Positions 4,966-12,527 of a stretch of 16,750 nucleotides of DNA are shown here, piece after piece (position 1 is the stretch's first letter; each line of letters begins with the position of its first letter). The DNA is taken from the NCBI GenBank assembly GCA_031272005.1, contig JAISUQ010000119.1:1-16750 (forward strand), given 5' to 3'. The notes beneath the pieces are model-generated. The model was not told the DNA's origin and searched no databases. It was given only the letters and a program-made list of their open reading frames with translations. The translations under genes were made by a program, and so were the position numbers. This DNA comes from Coriobacteriales bacterium. GTDB lineage: Bacteria > Actinomycetota > Coriobacteriia > Coriobacteriales > UBA8131.

Positions 4966-6294
4966 TTACCCTGTAGCTGTTGGGGTGTCGGTGGAGGCTT
5001 CGGGGGTGGGGGTGGAGATGTCGATGGTGTTGGGGAGGAGGATTTCGGTGCTCTGGTGGGCGGCGTCACCGGAGCAGCCGCCGAGCAGACGGGTCCACCA
5101 GATGCTCAGGCCCTCAAAGAACCCGGGCGCCGGCTCGTTGGTGGCGGCAATCAGGTCGTCGGTGGCCAGGATCTCGCCGTTCTGGCTCCAGACGATGCTG
5201 CCGACCTTCTCGCCCTGATGGATGGCGCCGCTCCAGTCGGTGAGGGTGATTTCCTGGTTGATGCTGCCTTTGTAGTCAAAGGTGGCCACGGTCACGGGAT
5301 GGGAGGCGTAGACCTCCACGCTCTTATCCACCCAATCACTGAGGCCCATGGTGCCGACCAGCTGACTGGAGTTGATCAGCTCCACCTGGCGGTAATGCTT
5401 AAAGCCCCATTCCAGCAGGGTCTGGGCATCCTCGAAGCGAAACCAGGCGTTGCTGGCATCCTCATAGCCACCGCTGTGGAAGATGATGGCATAGAGTTCC
5501 ACGCCGTTGCGGGCGGCGCCGGCAATCAGGCAGTAGCCGGCGTTGACCTCGGTACCGGTCTTGATGCCGATGACGTCGGGCATGTAGTCCCAGAGCACAT
5601 TGGTGGAGGAGAAGGTCTCCTCGCGGCCGCCGATATGGATGGTGGCCTCGCGCATCGCCACAATCTCGCGGAACAGCGGCAGGGTCATGGCGTAACGCGT
5701 CAGCAGGTAGTAGTCCTGGACCGTGGTGTAGTGCTCGTCGTCGTCCAGGCCGTGGGAGTTGGCGAAGTGGGTGTTCTTCATGCCCAAGGCCGCCGCCTTG
5801 GCGTTCATCATGTCGACGAAGGCGAACTCGGTGCCAGCGACATTCTCGGCAATGCAGACCGCCGCATCGTTGCCGGAAGGCACCAACAGCCCGATGAGCA
5901 TGTCGCGCATTGTGGCCGTATCGCCTTCCTGCAGCCCGGCGCTGGTCCCCTCGGTGTTGGCAGCGCCATAGGTCACGTAGACCGGCGTGTTGGGGTCGAA
6001 GTTCTCGATGGCGATAACAGCGGTCATGATCTTGGTGGTGGAGGCCATGGCTACATGCTCGGCGCCGTTGCGCTCCCAGAGCACGGTACCGTCCGAGGCC
6101 ACCAGGCCAGCGTACTCGGCCAGCACATCCGGCGCATCGTCCACCGGTATCAACGTGAAGTTGACCGGGACGCCAGCCACGGTGTCGCTTGGGCGGACAT
6201 CAGCGTAGGCCAACATTTGGCCTGAAGTTGCACAGAGGCAACCCCAGGCCAGAATGAAGGAGATGAGCAGACAGAGAAGCTTTTGTTTACGCAT
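4966..6294 (-). CDS. Serine-type D-alanyl-D-alanine carboxypeptidase (peptidase S11, DacA/DacF-like)
   Basis: A 442-residue penicillin-binding carboxypeptidase that trims the terminal D-Ala from peptidoglycan stem peptides outside the cell. All three active-site motifs are present: STTK (85-88) with the nucleophilic serine, SGN (140-142) and KTG (245-247). The N-terminus KLLCLLISFILAWGCLCA is a signal peptide with likely cleavage after AYA (about residue 31). The C-terminal domain (about 300-400) ends in a probable amphipathic helix, FFEGLSIWWTRLLGG (392-406), the usual membrane tether. A Thr/Pro-rich tail follows. The ATG at 6292-6294 lies inside the end of the upstream ACT gene (8-base overlap) and has no good ribosome site of its own, so translation is probably coupled. 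It closes the operon that begins with the pgsA-like gene. Confidence 0.93.
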   Translation of the reverse strand: MRKQKLLCLLISFILAWGCLCATSGQMLAYADVRPSDTVAGVPVNFTLIPVDDAPDVLAEYAGLVASDGTVLWERNGAEHVAMASTTKIMTAVIAIENFDPNTPVYVTYGAANTEGTSAGLQEGDTATMRDMLIGLLVPSGNDAAVCIAENVAGTEFAFVDMMNAKAAALGMKNTHFANSHGLDDDEHYTTVQDYYLLTRYAMTLPLFREIVAMREATIHIGGREETFSSTNVLWDYMPDVIGIKTGTEVNAGYCLIAGAARNGVELYAIIFHSGGYEDASNAWFRFEDAQTLLEWGFKHYRQVELINSSQLVGTMGLSDWVDKSVEVYASHPVTVATFDYKGSINQEITLTDWSGAIHQGEKVGSIVWSQNGEILATDDLIAATNEPAPGFFEGLSIWWTRLLGGCSGDAAHQSTEILLPNTIDISTPTPEASTDTPTATG

Positions 6295-6709
6295 ACAATT
6301 CGCTGGGTTGGGCGACTCGGAAGCCGGCGGCGGTGATGACCTGCTCGGCGTTGTCGTGGTTATCCACCCGCAGCACGTCTATCGCCTTGCCGCCGTCAAC
6401 AGCGAAGCAATAGGCGTACTCCACATTGATGCCGGCGGCACCCAGGGCCTCCAGCAGCGTGGCCAGGCCACCGGCACTGTCCGGCACTTCGATGGCGAAG
6501 ACTTTGGTCAGAGAAGCCCGGAAGCCCTTCTCATTGAGCACCTCATAGGCCCTGGCCGGCGTGTCGGCGATGATTCGGGCCACGCCGTACTGGGCGGTGT
6601 CGGCCACGGTCAGGGCGTGCATGGAGATGCCGGCGTCGCCCAGCGTGCGGCACAGCGCCGCCAGGCGGCCTTTGTCGTTCTCCAGAAAGACGGTGATCTG
6701 ATCAATCAT
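6287..6709 (-). CDS. Tandem ACT-domain protein (module 2)
   Basis: A 140-residue protein with two ACT domains: one from IDQITVFLENDKGRLAAL (about 2-63) and one from KVFAIEVPDSAGGLATLL (about 68-130). It is clearly paralogous to the module 1 protein: ENDKGRL corresponds to ENQAGRI, VADTAQYGVARIIAD to LADTADYGIARLVVD, and AGINVEYAYCF to ANINIEYAYSL. It probably binds an amino acid or related small molecule. The ATG at 6707-6709 has a strong GAGGAGG about six bases upstream that overlaps the stop codon of the preceding ligase gene. Unlike module 1, it lies after its ligase. A role as a feedback sensor for the ligase or pathway is inferred from the repeated pairing. Confidence 0.88.
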   Translation of the reverse strand: MIDQITVFLENDKGRLAALCRTLGDAGISMHALTVADTAQYGVARIIADTPARAYEVLNEKGFRASLTKVFAIEVPDSAGGLATLLEALGAAGINVEYAYCFAVDGGKAIDVLRVDNHDNAEQVITAAGFRVAQPSELYA

Positions 6710-6721
6710 GGCGCTTCCTCC

Positions 6722-8071
6722 TCAGCTCTTATCGCGGTTGTCGAGCACGCGCTTGGCCTTGCCCTCGCTACGCTCGATGGATTTGGGCTCGCTGACCAGC
6801 ACATCCACGCTGACCTGTAAATTGCTCTTTAATTCAGCATTTATCCGGCGCTGCAGGTCCTCGATCTTGCGGATCTCGTCGAAGTCGAACTCCGGCACCG
6901 TCTCCACGCGCAGGGTGACCTTATCCATCGGCCCGTCGCTGGTCAGGATGATCTGGTAGTAGCTGGTGACCTCGCTGAAGCCGGCCAGCACCTCCTGGAA
7001 CTGGTTGGGGAAGACGTTCACGCCGCGGATAATCAGCATGTCGTCGGTGCGGCCGGTGATGCGGTCCATGCGGCGCAGGGTACGCCCGCATTCGCACTCG
7101 CCGGGGATGATGCGCGAGATGTCGCGGGTGCGGTAGCGAATCAGCGGTGAGCACTCCTTGCTCAGCGTGGTGAAGACCACCTCACCCCACTCGCCATCCG
7201 GCACCGGCTCCAAGGTATCAGGGTTGAGGATCTCGATGATGAAGTGGTCCTCGGCCACATGCAGGCCGTTCTGGTAGCGGCACTCGCAGCTGACGCCGGG
7301 GCCCATGACCTCGGAGAGGCCGTAGATGTCGACCATCTTCACGCCCAGCTTCTCCTCGATCTCGGTGCGCATGCCCTCGGAGCAGGGCTCGGCACCGAGG
7401 ATGGCGCCGGTGACGTTGAAGTCGTTGGCCGGGTCGTAGCCCATCTCAATGGCCGTATCGGCAATCAGCAGGGCATAGGAGGGGGTGCAGCAGAGGATGT
7501 CGACGTCGAAGTCCTTCATCATCTGCACCTGGCGCTTGGTGTTGCCGCTGGACATCGGCAGGATGGTGGCGTGGATGCGGATACCGCCCTCATGCGCCCC
7601 CAAACCGCCGGTGAACAGGCCGTAGCCGTAGGAGACCTGCAGCATGCTGTTGGCGCCGCCACCCACCTGGGCGATGGCCCGGGCGAAGGTGTCGCCCCAG
7701 ACGTCGATGTCGTTTTGGGTATAGCCGCAGACCGTAGCGTTGCCGGTGGTGCCGGAGGAGGCATGCAGGCGCTGCACCCGCTCATCGGTGGCCGGTATGG
7801 CAAACAGGTTGAACGGATAAGCGTCGCGCATATCCTGCTTGGTAGTAAACGGCAGACGGGTTAAATCGGCCAAGCTCTGGACGTCGGCAGGCTTGATGCC
7901 GGCGGCATCTAAGGCCTGCCTGTAGAACGGTATCTGCTCATAGCAGACCTGCACGGTCTTCTTCAACCGCTCCAGCTGCAGGGCCTCCAGCTCGAGGCGC
8001 CCCATCTTCTCGATTTCGGGCTGGAAGTACAACTCCGGCCCGGCCACCTGGTGTGCTGAGTTCTTGCCCAC
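6722..8071 (-). CDS. Phenylacetate-CoA ligase-like AMP-forming acid-CoA ligase (copy 2)
   Basis: A 449-residue PaaK-type ligase. Motifs are SSGTTGNA (105-112), YGLSE (250-254), YRTRD (313-317), RTDDMLIIRGVNVFPNQ (from 341) and GKAKRV (437-442) with a candidate catalytic lysine. It aligns with copy 1 over its whole length, but is substantially diverged in the middle third (for example AILGAEPC versus GLFGGEPC, and SYGYGLFTGGLGAHEGG versus AFGYGMFTGGFGLHYGM). The two copies may therefore have different substrates. The start is GTG (8069-8071), immediately after the TAA of the VanW gene with zero spacing; the GGAGGAG ribosome site lies within the end of that gene. The ACT gene follows 12 bases later. 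The acid it activates cannot be deduced. Confidence 0.9.
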   Translation of the reverse strand: MGKNSAHQVAGPELYFQPEIEKMGRLELEALQLERLKKTVQVCYEQIPFYRQALDAAGIKPADVQSLADLTRLPFTTKQDMRDAYPFNLFAIPATDERVQRLHASSGTTGNATVCGYTQNDIDVWGDTFARAIAQVGGGANSMLQVSYGYGLFTGGLGAHEGGIRIHATILPMSSGNTKRQVQMMKDFDVDILCCTPSYALLIADTAIEMGYDPANDFNVTGAILGAEPCSEGMRTEIEEKLGVKMVDIYGLSEVMGPGVSCECRYQNGLHVAEDHFIIEILNPDTLEPVPDGEWGEVVFTTLSKECSPLIRYRTRDISRIIPGECECGRTLRRMDRITGRTDDMLIIRGVNVFPNQFQEVLAGFSEVTSYYQIILTSDGPMDKVTLRVETVPEFDFDEIRKIEDLQRRINAELKSNLQVSVDVLVSEPKSIERSEGKAKRVLDNRDKS

Positions 8072-10117
8072 TTACTCCTCCTTCGTCCCGATTTCCTTTA
8101 TCTCTGGCTGCGCGGCGTAGATGGAATAGAACACGGCGTCGCGCACAACCTCACCCTCGCTATTGTAGACGATTCTGCGCACCTGGATGCTGCGGCCATC
8201 CACACCTTCCTGCTTGATGCGCTCCTCGCCGGCGGGCAGATCCGGGTTCTCCACCGTGCGCTTGGAATACTCGGCACCCATGACGAACTCGCCGGCGATG
8301 GTCTCCACAGTATATCCGGGGTCTGTGCCCCAGAGGGTGGCGGTGATGGTGTAGTCGGTCCAGGTCACGGTGAGTAGCATCCAGCTGCCGGTGTCGTTGC
8401 CGCATATCAGGTCCGGCGCCGGCCAGTAGACGGCGGCGTCGCGTCCGGCGGGGTAGGACTGCATGTAGAACATATGGCTGGTGCGCTCGACAATCGGCAT
8501 GCCCGCCTCCCAGAAGGCGTTGTAGACGGTGGTGGCCACCTGGCAGACGCCGCCGCCGATCTCGTCGACGATCTGGTCGCCATAGAAGGCCGTGGCCATC
8601 TGGAAGCCGCGCTCCTCGGTGCATTCGCCGGCGGCGGAGTTGAAGGAGAACTCCCCATCCGGCGCAATCAGCGTGCCGTTGACCAGGTCGGCGGCCAGGT
8701 GCACATTGTGGATGCGCTCCGGCGTGGCCCAGGGATACTCGGTGGTGAAGCTGGCGATGGCGGTGCCCAGCTCCAGGCCCTCGGCCTCGGCCGTGCTCAC
8801 CTCAGGCTGCAGAGTGACGACGTTGAGGCGCACCGAGCGCTGGGCGGCGGGGTCATCGAAAATGATGGTGTTGAAGTCGGTGGCCACCTGGTTGTAGTCG
8901 ATACCGCTGCCGTCGACCGCAGGAACCACACTCAGCTTTTGCTCCTCGCCCTCGCCGCTGACGGTGAAGCTGGCACTGGTGGGGGCGATACCGGGATCGT
9001 TATCCCCGATGATCTCCTGCAAGCCCGGGCGCAGCTTCTCCACATCCACGCGGGGCAGCAGACGGGCCTCGGCGCCCTCGCCAGTGATGTTGGTGCTGAT
9101 CCAGCCAGCCAGCGTGGGACCGTCGATGTCCCAGGTCTCGCCGCTGTCTAAAACAATCTGGATTGGAGAGGAGATGCCCTGGTTGCAGGCGTCAGCGGCG
9201 GTCTGGGCTGCCGCCTCGTCGATGCTCACCGGTAACACCGCCAGCGGCACCACCAGGCTGCGCTCATTGCCGAGAAAGGCCTCGTTCAGGCTGTCTGCGA
9301 AGGCGGCGTGGTCCACGCCATAGCCCTCCTTGCTGGGGGTGACCACAAAACTGCTGCCGTCAAAGACGATGTCGGCATTTTGCGCCTCATAACCCAGGGC
9401 ACCGGTTAATAGCTGCTCCAGGGTGGATAACTGGGTCTGGTTGAAACTCACGCAGCCCGGCAGCTCAACACCACCAAAGCGGGCCTTGATCCGCCCCAGC
9501 CAGAAGTCACCGCCCCGGCCAACGGCATAGGCCTGCTCCGCCAGCTCCGTGCCGTTGACTGTCACACCCAACGTGGCAGCGGTAATCCGCCAGGAATGGC
9601 TGTCGGCCAGGGTTTGGGAGTTCTCATAGGCTGAGACCACCTCGTCGATGCGCACCGTGGAGTCGGTGGCGCCGACCTTGCGCCCGATTTCGTCGTCGAA
9701 CATATCCACCGGGGTGGCGGAGATGCGGCTGTTCAGTTCGGTCTCCAGCTTGGCCGCGGCTTCCTGTGGCGTCAGCCCACCGACCTTTACGCCAGCCACG
9801 GTCACACCGGAGTGGATCTTGCCGAAGTTGGCGATACCGTCGATTCCATAAAAGACAACAAAGATTAATAATAGCAGGATAATAACGATGGCGCCCCAGA
9901 GCTTCCAGGGTCGGTCGATGACCTTGGCCAGGCCGGTGGGCTGTCGGCCGCGGGCACTCAGCGTACGCCGGTCGGCAGCACTGCGGCGAGTGGCGGTAGC
10001 ACCCGCAAGGCGGCTGGTGCTGGAGGCCTGAGCCTTGCGCGCGGGCGTTGGGCTCAAGGGCTGCAGGCCCTGGTACTGATTACGCCCGTGCCTGGGGGTG
10101 TTGGAGTTTGGGCTCAT
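8072..10117 (-). CDS. VanW-family protein with peptidoglycan-binding-like domains (YoaR type)
   Basis: A 681-residue, single-pass membrane protein. A long positively charged, Ser/Thr/Ala-rich cytoplasmic segment (1-72) precedes one membrane helix (about 73-91); the remainder is extracellular. Two regions (about 100-300 and 310-440) look like the putative peptidoglycan-binding repeats that accompany VanW domains. The VanW domain runs about 451-600, with the hallmark GGGVCQVATTVYNA at 521-534 and paired cysteines at 499 and 525. The last ~60 residues resemble a G5-like strand domain. VanW proteins occur near cell-wall genes, including some vancomycin-resistance clusters, but their biochemical role is not established. 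The ATG overlaps the pgsA-like stop as ATGA. Its neighbours, a phospholipid synthase and a carboxypeptidase, support an envelope role; there is no van resistance cluster here. Confidence 0.9.
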   Translation of the reverse strand: MSPNSNTPRHGRNQYQGLQPLSPTPARKAQASSTSRLAGATATRRSAADRRTLSARGRQPTGLAKVIDRPWKLWGAIVIILLLLIFVVFYGIDGIANFGKIHSGVTVAGVKVGGLTPQEAAAKLETELNSRISATPVDMFDDEIGRKVGATDSTVRIDEVVSAYENSQTLADSHSWRITAATLGVTVNGTELAEQAYAVGRGGDFWLGRIKARFGGVELPGCVSFNQTQLSTLEQLLTGALGYEAQNADIVFDGSSFVVTPSKEGYGVDHAAFADSLNEAFLGNERSLVVPLAVLPVSIDEAAAQTAADACNQGISSPIQIVLDSGETWDIDGPTLAGWISTNITGEGAEARLLPRVDVEKLRPGLQEIIGDNDPGIAPTSASFTVSGEGEEQKLSVVPAVDGSGIDYNQVATDFNTIIFDDPAAQRSVRLNVVTLQPEVSTAEAEGLELGTAIASFTTEYPWATPERIHNVHLAADLVNGTLIAPDGEFSFNSAAGECTEERGFQMATAFYGDQIVDEIGGGVCQVATTVYNAFWEAGMPIVERTSHMFYMQSYPAGRDAAVYWPAPDLICGNDTGSWMLLTVTWTDYTITATLWGTDPGYTVETIAGEFVMGAEYSKRTVENPDLPAGEERIKQEGVDGRSIQVRRIVYNSEGEVVRDAVFYSIYAAQPEIKEIGTKEE

Positions 10118-10905
10118 GACACATCGACGCCGTCGGTAGATGTGGCATTTGCGCTGGTAGCAGTGGCCGGGCCGACTGCCTCAGCAGCCCTGCTGCTGTC
10201 TGTCCCACTGTCCACCCGTGTGTCCACCCGGCTGCCCGCCCGTTTGCCCAGCGCGGTTACGTCGCCGGCCCGCGGTACCGCCAGAGGCGTGCGTGGCCGA
10301 ACCTCGTGAACGGGTGGGCGGGTTCCACGGATGAAGTAGATCAACCCGGTGAGCAGAGAGAAGAAGGTCCCGGCGTAGAGCAGCCAGATGCCCAGAGGCT
10401 CGGACTTCTCCCCCCAACCGGGCAACAGGAAGTTATCCACCATTCCGGCGCCGGGCAGCATCGGCCAGAGCAGCACCTGGGAGCAGAAGCCGGCCATCAA
10501 CAGGGCGGTGGTCAACTTGCCCAAAAAAATCACCCTGAAGCTGCGGCCGAAGTGCCGCTTCTGGTAGATGGTCAGCGCCAGCATCGCGGCGTCGCGGGCC
10601 AGCAGCAACAGCATGATCCAAACCGGCAGACGTCCGGCCAGCCAAATGGACAATACGCAGACGATGATGAAAATCCGGTCGACCAGCGGGTCGAGCTGCT
10701 GACCGATTTTGGAGATGGTGTTGGTGCTGCGGGCAATCAGGCCGTCCACAGCGTCGGTCAGCGCGGCGACCAGCAGCACCAGAAAGGCCAGCAGGTTCTG
10801 CTCGAACTTGACCAGCAGCACACAGAACACAGGCAACAACAGCAGACGTAACAACGTCAGCAAATTGGGGATGGTAAAGACCTTATTGGTAACTTCCTGC
10901 TGCAC
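10114..10905 (-). CDS. CDP-alcohol phosphatidyltransferase (PgsA or cardiolipin-synthase-like)
   Basis: A 263-residue integral membrane enzyme. The family signature Dx2DGx2ARx8Gx3Dx3D is fully present: D51, D54, G55, A58, R59, G68, D72 and D76. These residues bind the CDP-diacylglycerol pyrophosphate through metal ions. About five to six hydrophobic helices cover residues 10-195. The most likely activity is phosphatidylglycerophosphate synthesis, but actinobacterial cardiolipin synthases share this fold, so I leave the symbol blank. After the core there is an unusual ~70-residue hydrophilic tail (about 193-263) rich in Arg, Asp, Ser, Thr and Ala. The start is GTG at 10903-10905, with AAGAGG about five bases upstream. 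It is the first gene of the operon that continues into vanW, ligase, ACT and carboxypeptidase. Confidence 0.9.
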   Translation of the reverse strand: MQQEVTNKVFTIPNLLTLLRLLLLPVFCVLLVKFEQNLLAFLVLLVAALTDAVDGLIARSTNTISKIGQQLDPLVDRIFIIVCVLSIWLAGRLPVWIMLLLLARDAAMLALTIYQKRHFGRSFRVIFLGKLTTALLMAGFCSQVLLWPMLPGAGMVDNFLLPGWGEKSEPLGIWLLYAGTFFSLLTGLIYFIRGTRPPVHEVRPRTPLAVPRAGDVTALGKRAGSRVDTRVDSGTDSSRAAEAVGPATATSANATSTDGVDVS

Positions 10906-10953
10906 GCCAGCCTCTTACGATGCGACAACATGACGTCGCCCCTTGTGAATAAC

Positions 10954-10972
10954 GTGCTAAATAGTTTAGCAC
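10954..10972 (-). terminator. 8-bp hairpin directly after echF, weak terminator or operator
   Basis: GTGCTAAATAGTTTAGCAC is a perfect 8-bp inverted repeat with a 3-base loop. It begins immediately after the echF stop codon and about 50 bases before the pgsA-like start. The stem is AT-rich and is followed by GTTATT rather than a clean U-run, so termination would be partial. It could instead be an operator for the downstream operon. Confidence 0.45.
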
Positions 10973-11431
10973 TCATTCGTTGGCGGTGTCTGCCTCGGCA
11001 ACCTGCTTTGCCGCCTTTTTTGCCAGTGCGGCGGCGATACGCTCCTGTTTTTCCTGCTCGCGGGCGGCTTTGGCGGCCTGCTCCGCCTCGCTGAGCGCCG
11101 GTTTGGTCACCGTCTGCGTGCTCTTGCTGGTGGCTGCTTTGGTATACTCCGGCTCCATGACCAGGCATTTTTTGGGGCAGGCCCGCACGCAGGACAGACA
11201 TTGGATGCAGTTGAAGTTGTCGATGGTCCAGCTCTCAGCGGCCTTGTCGACTGTGATGGCATGGGTGGGGCAGCGCTTCTCGCAGATGCCGCAGAGGATG
11301 CAGTCCTCGATGATGTTGGTCACATGACCCTTGGAGCGCGAACTGTACTGCGGCGCCTGCAGCGGATACATCTTGGTCGCCGGCTTGCGGAAGAGGTTTT
11401 TCAGCGTCATCCCGGTCAGAGGCATTCCCAT
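10973..11431 (-). CDS. echF: Energy-converting hydrogenase ferredoxin-like subunit EchF (NuoI-type)
   Basis: A 152-residue polyferredoxin. Two [4Fe-4S] motifs are intact: C44, C47, C50 with C54, and C75, C78, C81 with C85. It should relay electrons from soluble ferredoxin to the EchC cluster and then to the [NiFe] site. After the ferredoxin fold (to about residue 95), a tail of about 55 residues becomes rich in Ala, Lys and Glu (112-152). The tail looks like a charged helix or coiled coil and is longer than I expect for this subunit. The ATG at 11429-11431 lies seven bases after the echE stop, with AAAGG about ten bases upstream; a second ATG two codons later is possible. It is the last gene of the ech operon. 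Confidence 0.9.
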   Translation of the reverse strand: MGMPLTGMTLKNLFRKPATKMYPLQAPQYSSRSKGHVTNIIEDCILCGICEKRCPTHAITVDKAAESWTIDNFNCIQCLSCVRACPKKCLVMEPEYTKAATSKSTQTVTKPALSEAEQAAKAAREQEKQERIAAALAKKAAKQVAEADTANE

Positions 11432-11438
11432 GGTTGTG

Positions 11439-12527
11439 CTACCTTTCCGTGCAGCTGATGCAGGGGTCGATGGTCAAGACATTGAGCGGCACATCGGCCA
11501 AATCACAGCCTTGCAGGGTCTGAACCATGCCGGGGATGTTCTGCGATGTGGGTGTGCGGATACGGAAACGCTCCAGGAACTTTGTGCCATTTCCTTTAGC
11601 AAAATAGAAGCACTCGCCGCGCGGCTGCTCCAGGCGGGAGACGGCATAGCTGCCGTCTTCAGGCGCGCCTTTGACTTTCTGGTTGATGGCGCCGTCGGGG
11701 ATCTTCTCCGCCAGTTCTTTGATGATGTCGATGGATTGCAGCACCTCCAGGGCGCGTACTTCGCAGCGGGCGTAGCCGTCGCCATCCTTGGAGGTAATCG
11801 GCTCGAATCCACTGAGCGCAGCGTAGGCGCCAAAGCCCAGGGAGCGGATGTCCTCGGGGATGTTGGAGGCCCGGGCAAAGGGGCCCACGGTGCCTGCCGC
11901 CCGGGCGTCAGCCTCACTCAGATAGCCCACACCAACCAGCCGGTGGCGGACCGATTTATCCTTGAGGAAGGTCTTCAGCAGCTGATTGTACTCGCCGCGC
12001 AGACCGTCCAGGGTCTGGCAGATGCCGTTGAGCTCGCCGTTTTCGATGTCCTGCTCCACGCCGCCGACGTTGCAGGCCGTAAGTATCACCCGGCCGCCGG
12101 TGGTGGCCTCCAGGATGTCCAGCACCTGCTCGCGCAGCCGCCAGCATTGCATGAACAGATTCTCATAGCCAAAGCCGTCGGCCAGAAGCCCCATCCAGAG
12201 GATGTGGCTGTGGATTCGCGACAGCTCGTGCCAGATGACGCGGAGAAACTCGGCGCGCGGCGGCACCTCGATGCCCATCAGGGCTTCTACGGTCTCGGAG
12301 TAGCCAAGGCTGTGGCCAAAGGAGCAGATGCCGCAGATGCGCTCGGTGACCAGCACAAACTGGGTGTAGTCCTTCTTGGTCACCAGCTTCTCCAGGCCGC
12401 GATGGATAAAGCCGACCTGCGGGATGGCCTCTACCACCCTCTCGTCCTCGATGACCAGGTCCAGGTGCATCGGCTCGGGCAGCACCGGGTGCTGCGGGCC
12501 AAAGGGGATGATTGTACGCTGGCTCAT
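11439..12527 (-). CDS. echE: Energy-converting [NiFe] hydrogenase large subunit EchE (NuoD-type)
   Basis: A 362-residue catalytic subunit of a group 4 membrane-bound [NiFe] hydrogenase. Both nickel-binding motifs are present: CGIC at 65-68 within ERICGICSFGHS, and CISC at 356-359 within DPCISCTER. This shows a true hydrogenase rather than a complex I NuoD subunit, which lacks these cysteines. It reduces protons with electrons from ferredoxin, or runs in reverse. The stop codon follows directly after DPCISCTER, so there is no C-terminal extension to be removed by a maturation endopeptidase; some Ech and CooH-type enzymes are known for this. The ATG overlaps the echD stop as ATGA, with GGGGAGG six bases upstream. 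Hyp maturation genes are not in the window. Confidence 0.95.
   Translation of the reverse strand: MSQRTIIPFGPQHPVLPEPMHLDLVIEDERVVEAIPQVGFIHRGLEKLVTKKDYTQFVLVTERICGICSFGHSLGYSETVEALMGIEVPPRAEFLRVIWHELSRIHSHILWMGLLADGFGYENLFMQCWRLREQVLDILEATTGGRVILTACNVGGVEQDIENGELNGICQTLDGLRGEYNQLLKTFLKDKSVRHRLVGVGYLSEADARAAGTVGPFARASNIPEDIRSLGFGAYAALSGFEPITSKDGDGYARCEVRALEVLQSIDIIKELAEKIPDGAINQKVKGAPEDGSYAVSRLEQPRGECFYFAKGNGTKFLERFRIRTPTSQNIPGMVQTLQGCDLADVPLNVLTIDPCISCTER

Noticed and set aside
4785..5069. Proline/serine-rich minus-strand frame in the C-rich repeat
   Set aside because: It is a translation of the 9-bp repeat in an arbitrary frame, overlaps the end of the carboxypeptidase gene, and has no ribosome site.
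4960..6225. Long plus-strand frame (421 codons) opposite the carboxypeptidase gene
   Set aside because: It is antisense to a gene with complete catalytic motifs, has a Gly/Val/His/Asp-rich composition typical of GC-rich shadow frames, and resembles no family.
8072..10117. Vancomycin-resistance cluster suggested by the VanW domain
   Set aside because: No VanH, VanA/B-type ligase, VanX, VanR or VanS is present. VanW-domain proteins of this architecture are common in susceptible Gram-positive bacteria.
10954..10974. CIRCE/HrcA heat-shock operator
   Set aside because: TTAGCACTC is present, but the second half-site does not follow at nine bases; the halves are in reverse order around a 3-base loop, and no chaperone gene is adjacent.
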